Shown here in pieces: positions 8,202 through 18,029 of a stretch of 64,000 bases of DNA. This DNA comes from CBDFMG01 sp965221205 [NCBI: bacterium] (GTDB taxonomy: Bacteria > SM23-31): positions 1,550,001 to 1,614,000 of the forward strand of contig OZ244870.1 of assembly GCA_965221205.1 (NCBI GenBank), written 5' to 3'. A program made the translations under genes and the position numbers. The notes under the pieces are model-generated. The model ran no database searches. It saw only the letters and a list, made by a program, of their open reading frames with translations, and was not told the DNA's origin. Each line of letters opens with the position of its first letter. The first letter of the stretch is position 1.

Positions 8202-9239
8202 ATGAGACCGACATCAACCGATGTTGCGATTGTTGGTGCAGGACCGATCGGAATTGAACTTGCGCGTACTTTCAAACTAAACGAAATTGACTATATCCAA
8301 TTCGATAAAGGGCAAATTGCTCAGACAATTAGCTGGTTTCCGCGCTTTATGCGTTTTTTCAGTTCTGCAGACAGGATAGCCATTCCGGGAATACCGATCC
8401 CCAAGGTTGACCAGTCCAAATGTACAAAGGAGGAGTATCTTGCATATTTGCGATCGGTAGTGCAGCAGTTCAGTCTGACAGTACAGACTTATGAATCGGT
8501 GGATTTTATAGAGAAAAACAATGACAATAGTTTTCTCCTCAAAACAACGCGTAAAAAGAAAAAGTATCGTTATAGAGCAAAAAAAGTGGTGCTTGTTATC
8601 GGGGACATGCACGAACCGAAGCTGCTCAACATTCCCGGTGAAAATCTATCGCATGTCTCCCATTTTTTTGACGATCCGCACACATATTTTAAACAACGCA
8701 TACTTGTCGTTGGCGGGAAGAACTCTGCAGTTGAAGCTGCACTTCGGTGTTATCACTGTGGTGCTTCAGTTTCTTTAAGCTATCGTGGTAGAGAATTCAA
8801 TCAGAAACATGTCAAATACTGGTTACTGCCAGAGCTGGAAAGTCTCATCAGGCAAAAGAAAATAACACTCCATAAAGAAACGGTACCGGTCGAGATACAT
8901 GATGAGACAGTAACACTCAAGAATCTCAAGAATGGCAGATCAAAAACGATTGAGGCGGACTTTGTATTGCTGCTTACCGGTTATAAAGCTGACATGCACT
9001 TGTTCAGAAAGGCAGGTGCAAAACTGAAAAACACGTGGGATGTCCCTAAATTTAACAGGAGAACAATGGAAACTTCGGTGCCTGGCCTCTACGTAGCGGG
9101 AACAGCCGCTGCTGGAACACAGAAATCCTACCGGCTCTTTATAGAGAACTGCCACATTCATGTCGATCGTATTGTTGCTTCCTTGATGGGTGAAACACCA
9201 CCCAAAACCCCAAAATTCAGAACAGATCTGGAATCATAA
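8202..9239 (+). CDS. ypdA: YpdA-like FAD/NAD(P) oxidoreductase (putative bacillithiol disulfide reductase)
   Basis: Start chosen at ATG 8202, eight bases after GAGGAG; the GTG six bases earlier is too close to that site. The product of about 345 residues has an N-terminal FAD-binding VAIVGAGPIGIELA. This is followed by the YpdA-type stretch QTISWFPRFMRFFSS and TKEEYLAYLR, a second dinucleotide fold LVVGGKNSAVEAAL (near residue 170), and a C-terminal VPGLYVAGTAAAG. There is no CxxC redox pair, as expected for YpdA, which is not a thioredoxin-reductase-type disulfide enzyme. YpdA reduces bacillithiol disulfide with NADPH. A bacilliredoxin of the same pathway is encoded at 28426. Function by family; not proven here. 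Confidence 0.75.
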   Translation: MRPTSTDVAIVGAGPIGIELARTFKLNEIDYIQFDKGQIAQTISWFPRFMRFFSSADRIAIPGIPIPKVDQSKCTKEEYLAYLRSVVQQFSLTVQTYESVDFIEKNNDNSFLLKTTRKKKKYRYRAKKVVLVIGDMHEPKLLNIPGENLSHVSHFFDDPHTYFKQRILVVGGKNSAVEAALRCYHCGASVSLSYRGREFNQKHVKYWLLPELESLIRQKKITLHKETVPVEIHDETVTLKNLKNGRSKTIEADFVLLLTGYKADMHLFRKAGAKLKNTWDVPKFNRRTMETSVPGLYVAGTAAAGTQKSYRLFIENCHIHVDRIVASLMGETPPKTPKFRTDLES

Positions 9240-9374
9240 AAATTTATAATGCTTCTGAATAGTTTAATTCAGTTCAATTGTTATAATAAAGAGGAGTAAA
9301 AAGGAGGCTGCACCAAAAATAAAACAATGACTCAATCGGTAAGTTGAGAACTACATGTAAGGAGTATAATCGCT

Positions 9375-10495
9375 ATGACTCAATCAATGAATAAATTCCA
9401 CCATACCGTATCAATGTTTGTGCGATTCGTTTTTATATTCTGGCTGGTTGCCGTATCTTATATTTTCCCTGTAACTGCTCAGACCCTTCCTGACATATCT
9501 GACAAGGAATTTTCAAAAATTGTGACAACATTTTCAGAATTCGGCGGATATTTTCCGAGTGACAATTGGATATCGAATGAGCTGACCTATCTCAATGTGC
9601 TGCCGTCAATCAAGAAGAATTTAGTGAATGGAGGCGTTTATCCCGGCGTCGGACCCAATCAGAACTTCGTGTATATATCTGCAATAAAACCCCAATTAGC
9701 GTTTATTGTCGATATCAGACATCAAAACACTATGCAGCACCTTGTCTATAAGGTGCTCTTCGAACTGGCGGATACCCGTGCTGAATTCCTGTCACTACTC
9801 TTTTCAAAACCGCGTGACTCATCCTCTGATCTTAATAAAGATGATAATATCGAGTTGATCATAGAGTTTTTTCTGCGGCACAATCCGACCGACAGATGCT
9901 TACAACAACACGGTCTAAAATTGAAAGTCGATTATCAAATACGTATGGTTTTACTCTGACAGAGAGGGATAAAAACGCTCTCAGAAAAGTCCTGGAAAAC
10001 TTCTATCAATACAACATAAATATAACTTACACTGGTTCAAAAAGGTCATGGTATCCGACATTGGGTCAAATACTGCGTATGAGATCTGAAGACGGGATAC
10101 AACAAAATCCCTTTAATAGTAACGATGATTACAAGTTTCTGAGAGATCTCAATAAAAAGCACAGAATCATTCCGGTCACCGGTGATTTTGCCGGAAGCTG
10201 GACTCTCCACAAAATATCAGAATTCCTGAGAGAGCATTTTCTTACGGTTAGGTCGTTCTATACGTCTAATGTAGAGCAGTATTTATTGCAAAATTCTTTT
10301 AAATGGTATGACTGGCTGGCCAATATAAAACAGCTGCTGATTACGGATCAGTCTGTATTTATCAGATGGACACATGACGGTGGCGGCTATGATCAGAAGA
10401 CACGTCTCCAATGGATTCACACATTTCTGGAAAACAACAGCGCCGGCTATTATCAAACTTACTATGATCTGAAAAAACTGGATTATATTAAATAA
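9375..10495 (+). pseudogene. Secreted protein of the LIC_10091-like family, one frameshift
   Basis: ATG with GGAG ten bases upstream. An N-terminal signal peptide (about residues 5-35) ends near VTAQ. The first frame carries FSEFGGYFPSDNWISNE, GGVYPGVGPNQNFVYIS and LAFIVDIRHQNTMQHLVYK. From about base 9890 the protein continues in another frame with IIPVTGDFAGSWTLHKISEF and VRSFYTSNVEQYLLQNS. These segments are the hallmarks of a conserved bacterial family I know only as LIC_10091-like, with no proven function and some resemblance to methyltransferase folds. One frameshift at about 9880-9905 separates the halves; otherwise the gene is full-length. Confidence 0.65.
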
Positions 10496-10788
10496 CATCG
10501 CACCATCGCACCAATATCTTCTTTGCTTTCACATGACTTTAGTCATTGCATTGCTGCTTGTATTTTCCCGAAATGCACAAAAAATTATTTTGAGATAATC
10601 AAATCATTCTCTATATTGCTCATTCTTCATTGTACCAATTCAACAACACAGCATAGATCAGCAGTTTGTAGAGCAGAGGTTACGTGTGTTCAATATCCTT
10701 TTTTCCATAAGTAAGAAAATCATTATAATTTCTATATACAACTATTACAACTATCAAATCATACATAATTTATACGGGAGGAACTGTT
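10496..10788. other. Intergenic region, nothing recognised
   Basis: AT-rich, about 290 bases. The last bases provide the GGGAGG ribosome-binding site of the M20 peptidase gene. No hairpin with a T-run, repeat or conserved short gene was seen. Confidence 0.4.
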
Positions 10789-12363
10789 ATGAGCAGAAGC
10801 ATACATATTCTATTTTTAGCTCTTTGTTTAGCTACCATGAGTGTTCCGGTGTTTGCTCAGAATTTGAACAAACTGAAAGGAGAAGCTGCTAATGCAGTTG
10901 AGGATAAAAGGGTATTCACACAGCAAATGGTCGATATGATATTCAGCTTCAGTGAACTGGGGTTTCAGGAATTCGAAACATCGCGTTATATCACAGAAAT
11001 TCTTAGCAATAATGGATTTGAGATCGAAACAAATGCCGCAGGAATACCGACAGCGTGGTTTGCGCGTTGGGGATCGGGAAAACCGGTAATCTCGATAGGC
11101 AGTGATTTCGACGGGCTTCCGGAAACATCGCAGAAACCGGGCGTAGCGTACCAATCTCCTCTGATAGAAGGTGCGCCGGGTCACGGTGAAGGGCATAATG
11201 CAGGACAGGCTGTCAATGTGACGGCTGCACTTGTTGTGAAAGAAATTATGGAACGTGAGAATATGTCGGGCACACTAATCTTATGGCCAGGAGTAGCTGA
11301 GGAGCTTGTAGGAACAAAAGCTTATTTTGTTAGGGCGGGATATTTCGAAGGTGTTGATCTCACTATTTTTACCCATGTAAGTAATAACATGAGCGTGCAA
11401 TACGGTCCCGGAACAGGGACTGGACTTGTGTCGGTTGAGTATACCTTTTCCGGTCAGACAGCGCACGGTGCAGGTGCCCCCTGGAGAGGAAGAAGTGCAC
11501 TCGATGCGGTGGAACTTATGAACAGCGGCTGGAATTTCCGACGTGAGCATTTAAGACCGTTACAACGGTCCCATTATGTTATCACCAATGGAGGTTCGCA
11601 GCCGAATGTCGTTCCCTCAGAAGCATCGGTTTGGTACTACTTCCGTGAAATTGAATATGAAAATATTAAGAAAAATTTTGAAATCGGCAATACAATGGCG
11701 CAAGCTGCTACGATGATGACCAATACAGAAGTCGAATCGCGCATTCTCGGGACCGCATGGCCGCGCCACTTTAATAAAACGATTGCTGAAACAATGTATG
11801 AAAATATTGAGGAGGTCGGTCTCCCGAATTGGAGTGATGACGATCAGGCACTCGCAAAAGCTGTCCAGAAAGTAATGGGTGCAGAAGAGCCGGAAGGACT
11901 GAAAACAGAGATTGAACCACTCCCTGAACCGATAGAAAAACCTCAAAGTGGAGGATCGGATGATATTGGTGATGTGTCATGGAATGTTCCGACTGTCACA
12001 CTTCGGTTTCCATCAAATGTTTCTGGACTGCCGGGACATCACTGGTCAAATGCGGTTACCATGGCAACGCCGATTGCCCATAAAGGGGCAACAGCCGGAG
12101 CAAAAGTGGTTGCGATGACGCTGCTTGATTTTCTCTTAAAAGAAGAGTTGGTAGAAGAGGCGTGGGACTACTTCAATACAATCCAGGCTGAAGCGGGAAC
12201 CTACATTCCACTCATCAGTAAATCCGATATGCCGGCAATTGATCTCAATGAAGAGAAGATGAATCTGTATCGTCCAATGCAGAAAGAATTCTATTATGAT
12301 CCGTCACGGTATGATTCCTATCTTGAGCAGCTCGGAATAGAATATCCAACACTGGAAAAGTGA
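10789..12363 (+). CDS. Exported M20-family metallopeptidase/amidohydrolase (AbgB-like)
   Basis: ATG seven bases after GGGAGG. Signal peptide of about 24 residues ending VPVFAQ. The mature part has the M20 di-zinc core: GSDFDGLPETSQ, GAPGHGEGHNAGQA (metal-binding H/E cluster), WPGVAEELVGTKAYF (catalytic Glu pair) and FSGQTAHGAGAPWRGRSALDAVEL (in the dimerisation domain; shown by its parts QTAHGAGAPWRGRSALD). A late histidine lies in SGLPGHHWSN. M20D enzymes such as AbgB remove aminoacyl groups from amide substrates; this secreted variant has an unknown substrate. Length of 524 residues suits the exported subgroup. It is followed by a strong hairpin terminator. Confidence 0.85.
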   Translation: MSRSIHILFLALCLATMSVPVFAQNLNKLKGEAANAVEDKRVFTQQMVDMIFSFSELGFQEFETSRYITEILSNNGFEIETNAAGIPTAWFARWGSGKPVISIGSDFDGLPETSQKPGVAYQSPLIEGAPGHGEGHNAGQAVNVTAALVVKEIMERENMSGTLILWPGVAEELVGTKAYFVRAGYFEGVDLTIFTHVSNNMSVQYGPGTGTGLVSVEYTFSGQTAHGAGAPWRGRSALDAVELMNSGWNFRREHLRPLQRSHYVITNGGSQPNVVPSEASVWYYFREIEYENIKKNFEIGNTMAQAATMMTNTEVESRILGTAWPRHFNKTIAETMYENIEEVGLPNWSDDDQALAKAVQKVMGAEEPEGLKTEIEPLPEPIEKPQSGGSDDIGDVSWNVPTVTLRFPSNVSGLPGHHWSNAVTMATPIAHKGATAGAKVVAMTLLDFLLKEELVEEAWDYFNTIQAEAGTYIPLISKSDMPAIDLNEEKMNLYRPMQKEFYYDPSRYDSYLEQLGIEYPTLEK

Positions 12364-12417
12364 AGTAGGGAATGAGGAGAGTTTTGATTTTCATGAACTT
12401 AAAAAATTGTAGTGATA

Positions 12418-12461
12418 AAAAAGGGACACTTACTAGTGTCCCTTTACTAGTGTCCCTTTTT
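12418..12461. terminator. Rho-independent terminator with duplicated 3' arm
   Basis: AAGGGACAC (12421-12429) pairs with GTGTCCCTT at 12436-12444. A second, tandem GTGTCCCTTTTT at 12450-12461 can pair with the same arm extended upstream (AAAAAGGGACAC from 12418). A T-run ends the structure. It serves the M20 gene and, read from the other strand, can also end transcription of the converging lipoprotein gene. Confidence 0.8.
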
Positions 12462-12517
12462 CGTATGTTAAAAACAATTCAACAGCTAAGAAAGCTAAAT
12501 ATCAATACTGAAACATA

Positions 12518-13108
12518 TTACTGCATGTAGTAGAAGGATTGGACAAATTCATTGAAATCGCCACGCCAAGCGTTGATAGTCTTCTCCGGTCCAGTGGCCT
12601 TGAAATGCCATGCACCAGATGGTGTTTCTGCTATTGCTGCAAGCAAGGCATATCCGTGAAGTTCATCAACAGGACCGCTCATCATCATTGGCGCTCTTGA
12701 TTTTAAAAATGTTCCGGTGAAATAAATGACAGTAACCGGAATGTCATTGACTGTCATATTTTCGATTTCAGCATTTTCTCCGACACTGCCCCCATTGGGC
12801 TGGGCAAACTGGGTATACCATCTCTGAATGTTTTCTTCAGTTGTTCCGCCGATACCGGAAAAGACTGCCAACTCTGCAGATGCCATACCGTCAATACCTG
12901 GTAGACTGTATTGTGCAAAGCGCATGCCACTTGCAGGCTGTTCCGGTGTCCATTCTTCAGGTACGGTAAACATCAAATGTTCTGCAGGTGCCTGCTGAAT
13001 CTGAGGGATGGACACCTGATTCTGTATTTCTGGCGGTGTGTCTGAAGATGAACAACCGCTGAATACCGTTATTGCAATTATTAGTATAAGGATATTTTCA
13101 CACTTCAT
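12518..13108 (-). CDS. Predicted lipoprotein of unknown function
   Basis: Start chosen at 13108 because GGAG lies six bases upstream; an earlier ATG at 13177 lacks a site. The product of about 196 residues starts with a lipoprotein signal: a basic N-terminus, a hydrophobic stretch and the lipobox VFSGC. The mature part begins SSSDTPPEIQ and has FTVPEEWTPEQPASGMRFAQY, SGIGGTTEENIQRWYTQF and VIYFTGTF, a pattern I have seen in uncharacterised periplasmic proteins of Planctomycetes and others. It probably sits in the periplasm. No enzymatic motif visible. Confidence 0.75.
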   Translation of the reverse strand: MKCENILILIIAITVFSGCSSSDTPPEIQNQVSIPQIQQAPAEHLMFTVPEEWTPEQPASGMRFAQYSLPGIDGMASAELAVFSGIGGTTEENIQRWYTQFAQPNGGSVGENAEIENMTVNDIPVTVIYFTGTFLKSRAPMMMSGPVDELHGYALLAAIAETPSGAWHFKATGPEKTINAWRGDFNEFVQSFYYMQ

Positions 13109-13281
13109 TCTGAACTCCACATTTGAATTATATTTCATGACAGTAATTATAAACGCACACGTTACGAATTTAGACAATTAATTTCAAGGTTAATCTGCGC
13201 AGGAAAATCAAGTGGTAGTGTATTGGAGATGACACAATATAGAGCAGGAAAAACAGAGTATGAATACAACACTCTGTAAAG

Positions 13282-13593
13282 TTATTTAAGAATAATGGAG
13301 CTTGCTTTCTGGTTTCGGTCATGTTCAAGCTGTTTCACCTGTTTCGAAATAACTATCCAGGTTTCCTGTAAAAAATTATCGCGGCAGTGGATATGGCCAC
13401 CCTTTTTCTTAATAATTTTGCAGTATTCGTGGTATAAGTTTCGAAACTCTGTATAATCTTTTACTTTCTTGTCTATAAACCACTGCGGTGTTTCTTCTCG
13501 GTATGCAAGGCGTTTTAGACACGTATTACAAATCATCTTACGACAGAACTGACACATCTGCACGTTTTCTTCTGCACCGCAATCTTTACATTA
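13282..13593 (-). pseudogene. Small zinc-finger-like protein, 5' end broken
   Basis: The frame reads CKDCGAEENVQMCQFCRKM followed by ICNTCLKR: three CxxC pairs, like a compact double zinc ribbon or B-box. A basic, helical tail (about 70 residues, KVKDYTEFRNLYHEY) follows. An in-frame stop lies directly in front of the first CxxC, so a translated form can start only at an internal GTG or ATG (13563). That form loses the first Cys pair. It is probably a truncated zinc-binding protein. Function unknown. Confidence 0.4.
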
Positions 13594-13835
13594 GTTTCGG
13601 TGAAAAACTTCATACAATGTTCCTGTCACTGATTGTTTTAATTTGGCATATCATTTTGAAAACTGCCAAGAATATACGTTCTTGACTTTATAACCACATT
13701 CGGTTACTTTTCTTTAAAGCCCGTAAACTTTAAACTCATTTAAAGAAACAATCTATACCGACGGTCAGTTCTATATATAAGAAATTTTTTTCTTGAATAC
13801 ACGAAAATTCTTAAATTTTTATATTTTATCCAACC

Positions 13836-14924
13836 ATGTCTACACCCGAATCAGCCTATTTTCCCGGCCGGTACTGGCACCCTCTCGACGACGGACGCGT
13901 ACAATGTGACCTCTGTCCCCGGTATTGCAGAATTCACAACGGCCAGCGCGGTTTTTGCTTCGTTCGAATGAACCACAATGATAACATGGTTCTAACAACG
14001 TATGGAAGAAGCAGCGGATTTTGTGTCGATCCAGTCGAAAAAAAACCGCTCAACCATTTTTACCCCGGATCAAGTATACTCTCATTCGGCACAGCTGGAT
14101 GTAACCTTGGGTGCAAGTTTTGCCAGAACTGGGATATTAGCAAATCGAAAGAAATCGATACTCTTGCAGACAGTGCTTCTCCGGAAAAAATCGCTCAATC
14201 TGCACAGCACCTTGGATGCAAATCAGTTGCATTCACCTATAATGATCCGGTAATATTTGCCGAATACGCCATCGATATCGCACAGGCATGCAGAGAACTC
14301 GGAATTAAAACCGTTGCTGTGACAGCTGGATATATTACGGAAGAAGCGCGGTCTGAATTTTTTGATAACATGGATGCCGCAAATGTTGACTTAAAGGCAT
14401 TCACGAGTGAATTTTACAAAAAACTCTGCCTTGCAGAATTCGAGCCTATTCTTGAGACTCTCAAATACCTGAAACATGAGACCGATGTATGGTTTGAAAT
14501 TACAACACTTCTTATACCCGGAGCAAGCGACAGCGATGCTGAATTGAATGAACTCGCCGAGTGGATTTCCGGGGCGCTTGGTATCGATGTTCCGCTCCAT
14601 TTTACTGCATTCCATCCCGATTTTAAGTTGCGAGACCGTCCACCGACACCGCCGGAAACATTAACACGGGCACGTGATATAGCAGTTTCGAAAGGTATCC
14701 GGTATGTATATACCGGGAACGTTCATGATAAAGGGGGGAGCAGCACCTACTGTCCGATTTGTAGTAATCTGTTGATAGAACGTGACTGGTATGAACTCGG
14801 TGCCTACAACCTCACAAACAACCATTGTGCTTCATGCGATGAGGAAATAGCCGGCCATTTCAGTCCTCAAGGTAAAGAGGACTGGGGCAGTAAACGGATG
14901 GCAGTGCGTTTGGGACGTTTATAG
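13836..14924 (+). CDS. amrS: AmrS-type radical SAM enzyme (AmmeMemoRadiSam system)
   Basis: A 362-residue protein close to pyruvate formate-lyase activating enzymes. An N-terminal Cys cluster (C24, C27, C31, C41) is followed by the radical SAM [4Fe-4S] motif CNLGCKFC at residues 89-96. Next come SVAFTYNDPVIFAEY, VTAGYI, and a C-terminal pair of CxxC ribbons (CPIC, CASC). This matches the radical SAM member of the AmmeMemoRadiSam trio, whose reaction is not firmly known. The usual partners (AMMECR1 and Memo proteins) are not in the neighbourhood. Ribosome-binding site weak. Confidence 0.8.
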   Translation: MSTPESAYFPGRYWHPLDDGRVQCDLCPRYCRIHNGQRGFCFVRMNHNDNMVLTTYGRSSGFCVDPVEKKPLNHFYPGSSILSFGTAGCNLGCKFCQNWDISKSKEIDTLADSASPEKIAQSAQHLGCKSVAFTYNDPVIFAEYAIDIAQACRELGIKTVAVTAGYITEEARSEFFDNMDAANVDLKAFTSEFYKKLCLAEFEPILETLKYLKHETDVWFEITTLLIPGASDSDAELNELAEWISGALGIDVPLHFTAFHPDFKLRDRPPTPPETLTRARDIAVSKGIRYVYTGNVHDKGGSSTYCPICSNLLIERDWYELGAYNLTNNHCASCDEEIAGHFSPQGKEDWGSKRMAVRLGRL

Positions 14925-15041
14925 AAAAATTTTAATAACATCTTCTTGTTTATCACAAAAAAATCTTGATCATAAGTGAAAATATTGCAATCCATGAAAT
15001 TGTAAGAATACTAAACTTTTATTAATTTTGATGATCATATT

Positions 15042-15479
15042 ATGATAACAGATAAGAAAAATTGGGAAGAAAGAATACTATCATCCGGAATATTAATCCG
15101 TCTTATGGTGGGATCAGTTTTTCTATCGGAAGGGATTCAGAAATTTCTCTATCCTGAAATACGGGGAGTAGGACGCTTCATCAGGATCGGTATTCCATAT
15201 CCGGAATTTACAGGTCCGTTCGTCGGTTCATTTGAAATACTATGCGGTATTTTGATCCTGATTGGCTTGTGTACCAGGAAAACCTCTGTACCTTTAATAA
15301 TAATAATGCTAGTCGCTATCGTTTCTACAAAAATACCTATACTGTTCGAAAGCGGTTTTTGGCAAATGGCACATGACGCCCGAACCGATTTTGCAATGTT
15401 ACTGGGCTCCTTCTATCTGTTCATTGTCGGAGGTGGGGCGTGGTCCGTAGATGCCTTACTCAAGAAGAAAATCAGATAA
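15042..15479 (+). CDS. DoxX-family membrane protein
   Basis: 145 residues with four predicted membrane segments. Typical features are LIRLMVGSVFLSEGIQKFLYP near the start (charged/aromatic residues in the first helix; shown in part SEGIQKFLYP), GSFEILCGILILIGLCTR, and a final ARTDFAMLLGSFYLFIVGG helix. DoxX proteins form part of membrane redox or thiosulfate/quinone-linked complexes; the exact role is unknown. A C-terminal remnant of a paralogue lies at 20640, on the other side of the split DUF885 gene. Confidence 0.8.
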   Translation: MITDKKNWEERILSSGILIRLMVGSVFLSEGIQKFLYPEIRGVGRFIRIGIPYPEFTGPFVGSFEILCGILILIGLCTRKTSVPLIIIMLVAIVSTKIPILFESGFWQMAHDARTDFAMLLGSFYLFIVGGGAWSVDALLKKKIR

Positions 15480-15519
15480 TAACACTTTATAAAATAAAAA
15501 ATGTTGCTTTAAAATGAAG

Positions 15520-15770
15520 AATCAGGGAGGTCTAAGGTCTGTACGGAATGACCCAATCGATGCACCATCAGGTGTGTATGAAAGTGTATCATCAATAAAA
15601 ACAATGTCCTCATCTGCTCCCATATGTAAATATCTATTTGCCATAATCTCTATACCGAAGTTTCAGTACAGGGGTCATACAACTATAGGGAATCCCCTCT
15701 TATTAATCTTTCCTAACATCTGTTCAAAATGTGCCAAACAATCAAGTGCATCCCACACTTCACAATAATG
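15520..15770 (-). pseudogene. Decayed coding remnant, family not identified
   Basis: The minus strand reads EVWDALDCLAHFEQMLGKI and NKRGFPIVV, then two stops. It resumes as IEIMANRYLHMGADEDIVFI and SYTPDGASIGSFRTDL before a final stop. The amino-acid texture is protein-like and better than any plus-strand frame here. I do not recognise the family. It looks like the broken end of an old gene. Confidence 0.35.
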
Positions 15771-15880
15771 ATTAAATAAGAGGGGAACGAATATAAGCAC
15801 TTTTCAATTGCTAAGTTAAACTGGGTTATCAATAGCTTATGATACTATCACACATAACCGTGGACTTTAAGGAGAGTTGT

Positions 15881-17686
15881 ATGCAGTTTAGACGAAGGTA
15901 TGATTCTATCGTATTTGTCCTTATTAATATTTCCTTATTTATCTATTGCAGTCCGGCAACCAATGAAATTGGTGGGATGGATTCAAATAATTACAGCGGT
16001 CTTGTGAGCCTTTTCAATGAATTTTGTGAATTCCGGCAGCCGGAAGTAACAGACGGTGTTCCTGACTACTCAGCAGTTACTATGGAAAATAAGTTTCATA
16101 AACTGAAAACTTTTCAAAATCGGTTAGCGGCGATTGACCCAAGTGGTTGGCCAATTTCAAAACAGTCGGATTATCACCTTGTTCGTGCAGAAATGAATGG
16201 TTATGAATTTCAGCACCGGGTTCAGCGTCCCTGGTCAATTGATCCCGGATTTTATGCAGACTTGGGACCATCACGGAGAGTAAGATGGCCGACTTCCCAA
16301 AATTTACCACTTAAGGACGGAGCATATGGCAATTTAAGCAGAAGACTTAAGACTATTCCAGTAATTGTTGAGCAAGCAAAAGTGAACCTCAATAACTTTT
16401 CAGAAATTTCTGCCGATTTGGAAACTCTTACTGTTTTATCCTTAGAATATTCGAAAACATCCTTTGAATCCCTTTTAAGCGGATTGCCTGATCATCATCC
16501 CGAACTCGTTTCTGAATTAGAGGAAACTCTGGTGGCAGTGAACGATTATATCGACTGGATCGAGACTAACAAGGATAAGATGACTGCCAGAGGCGGTGTT
16601 GGAAAGGAAAACTACAATTGGTTACTCAAAAACGTCTATTTATTACCGTACACTTGGGAAGATGTTCGTACTATTGTAGAGTTGGAAGATAACCGTGTAA
16701 TAACGTTTCAGAGGTTTGAAGAAAATAGGAATCGCAATGTTCCGGCAATCAAACCTGCCCAGTCACAGTCGGAATACAAGGCAAGCGTTGATGATGCCTT
16801 AGAACATATAATGAATTTTCTCCGGAGGCAGGTTCTCACCGGACATGACGGTGTGCCGGAGGTCATGAATCCGCAGCGCACCGAGTCCGGCATCCTCGCA
16901 GACCGCGCGCTGGCACGTCCTCTGAAGTTTGTTCTTGCCCCGGCTATGTCGGTGTCTTCGCAGTCCGCGTCCTCGGGCGATCTCTATTTCCGGGCCGGGC
17001 TTGCTCTTGACTTGTCGGAAGAAACGCGGTTTCAAGATAATGACTGTTCGAGCACCTCACCGGCCGCCCTCTATGGCTGCGGGAAGGGTATTGACGGCGC
17101 CGCGCCCCTGGCTTCGCTCGGTGATTTCGGAACGATGGTCGGTTTCGAACTCGGGATCGGCTATGTCGCGGTGCCAGCCCTGCGGCTCGAAGCCGTCATT
17201 GAGCACCGTCCGAACTTTTCCTTCGATGGCCGCGCCAATTTTGTGCAAACAGCGGGCAGACAGGAGGTCTCGGCAAATCTGTCCTCCCTGTCCGGTATGC
17301 TTGCCGCTTACCTGGACCTCCCCGAACTCGGCCTGCACCGGCTCGGTCCTTTCAGCCCCTTCATCGGGGGTGGCGTCGGCCTGTCCCGTATCAATATCGA
17401 TGAAACGCTGATGGAGTTCCCGCGGACGACGACCATCATTCCCAGCGGACAGCGGGTCAATCTCGCCTGGATGCTGACGGCAGGGATCGCGGCATCAGTG
17501 GCGGAGAACCTGACGCTCGATATCGCTTGGCGTTACACAGACTCCGGTGCCGTCGAAACCGGCACGGCTAGGGGCCGGATCGTTTGGCGCGACGGAAGCC
17601 GCGCCCCGTTGGAAATTGATCTCGCTGGAACGAGGGCCAACCTGTCAAGTCATGGACTTCGGGTATCCTTGCGCTACGCGTTTTGA
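15881..17686 (+). CDS. Chimeric ORF: 5' half of a DUF885-type lipoprotein fused to a foreign beta-barrel C-terminus
   Basis: Start chosen at ATG 15881 (AAGGAG six bases upstream). Residues 1 to about 317 are the N-terminal half of a DUF885-like exported protein: a lipoprotein-like signal ending FIYC, SKQSDYHLVRAEMNGYEF, and finally DALEHIMNFLRR. At about base 16830 composition switches abruptly to GC-rich. The rest reads as an outer-membrane beta-barrel with alternating strands, a GVGLSRINIDE stretch and a terminal aromatic residue (RVSLRYAF). The matching 3' half of DUF885 lies 3.1 kb further on. The fused product is unlikely to be functional. It is either a real insertion or an assembly join. 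Confidence 0.75.
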   Translation: MQFRRRYDSIVFVLINISLFIYCSPATNEIGGMDSNNYSGLVSLFNEFCEFRQPEVTDGVPDYSAVTMENKFHKLKTFQNRLAAIDPSGWPISKQSDYHLVRAEMNGYEFQHRVQRPWSIDPGFYADLGPSRRVRWPTSQNLPLKDGAYGNLSRRLKTIPVIVEQAKVNLNNFSEISADLETLTVLSLEYSKTSFESLLSGLPDHHPELVSELEETLVAVNDYIDWIETNKDKMTARGGVGKENYNWLLKNVYLLPYTWEDVRTIVELEDNRVITFQRFEENRNRNVPAIKPAQSQSEYKASVDDALEHIMNFLRRQVLTGHDGVPEVMNPQRTESGILADRALARPLKFVLAPAMSVSSQSASSGDLYFRAGLALDLSEETRFQDNDCSSTSPAALYGCGKGIDGAAPLASLGDFGTMVGFELGIGYVAVPALRLEAVIEHRPNFSFDGRANFVQTAGRQEVSANLSSLSGMLAAYLDLPELGLHRLGPFSPFIGGGVGLSRINIDETLMEFPRTTTIIPSGQRVNLAWMLTAGIAASVAENLTLDIAWRYTDSGAVETGTARGRIVWRDGSRAPLEIDLAGTRANLSSHGLRVSLRYAF

Positions 17687-18015
17687 GGTAGCCGTTTCGC
17701 CGGGCCCCTGTTGGGTGAAGTAGCGATGAACTCAAGCCGTCCCGCGCTGGATCGTGGCGCGCATCAAAAAACGAGGCTCAGAAAAATGAACTCTACCGCC
17801 GGTCCAGGGCCTTCAGCCGTGCGGCATGGGCATCGTGAATCTCATCACTCGTGCTCGTCCGTGTTCCGCTGTTGTCGTCGCCCGACCAGTGCGCAGCATA
17901 GATGCAGGGAAGCCCGCCATGACTGCACAGATCAGGATCACCAAATCATGGTCGACCAACTCCAGGGAAACGGATCGGACAGGTTCTACTTCCGCGCCAT
18001 GGTGCTTATCTCGGA
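17687..18015. other. GC-rich stretch without a recognisable gene
   Basis: Between the beta-barrel end and the type ISP relic. Open frames exist on both strands, as expected in GC-rich DNA, but none shows protein family features. Nothing assigned. Confidence 0.4.
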
Positions 18016-18029
18016 GGTCGGCGGCAATT

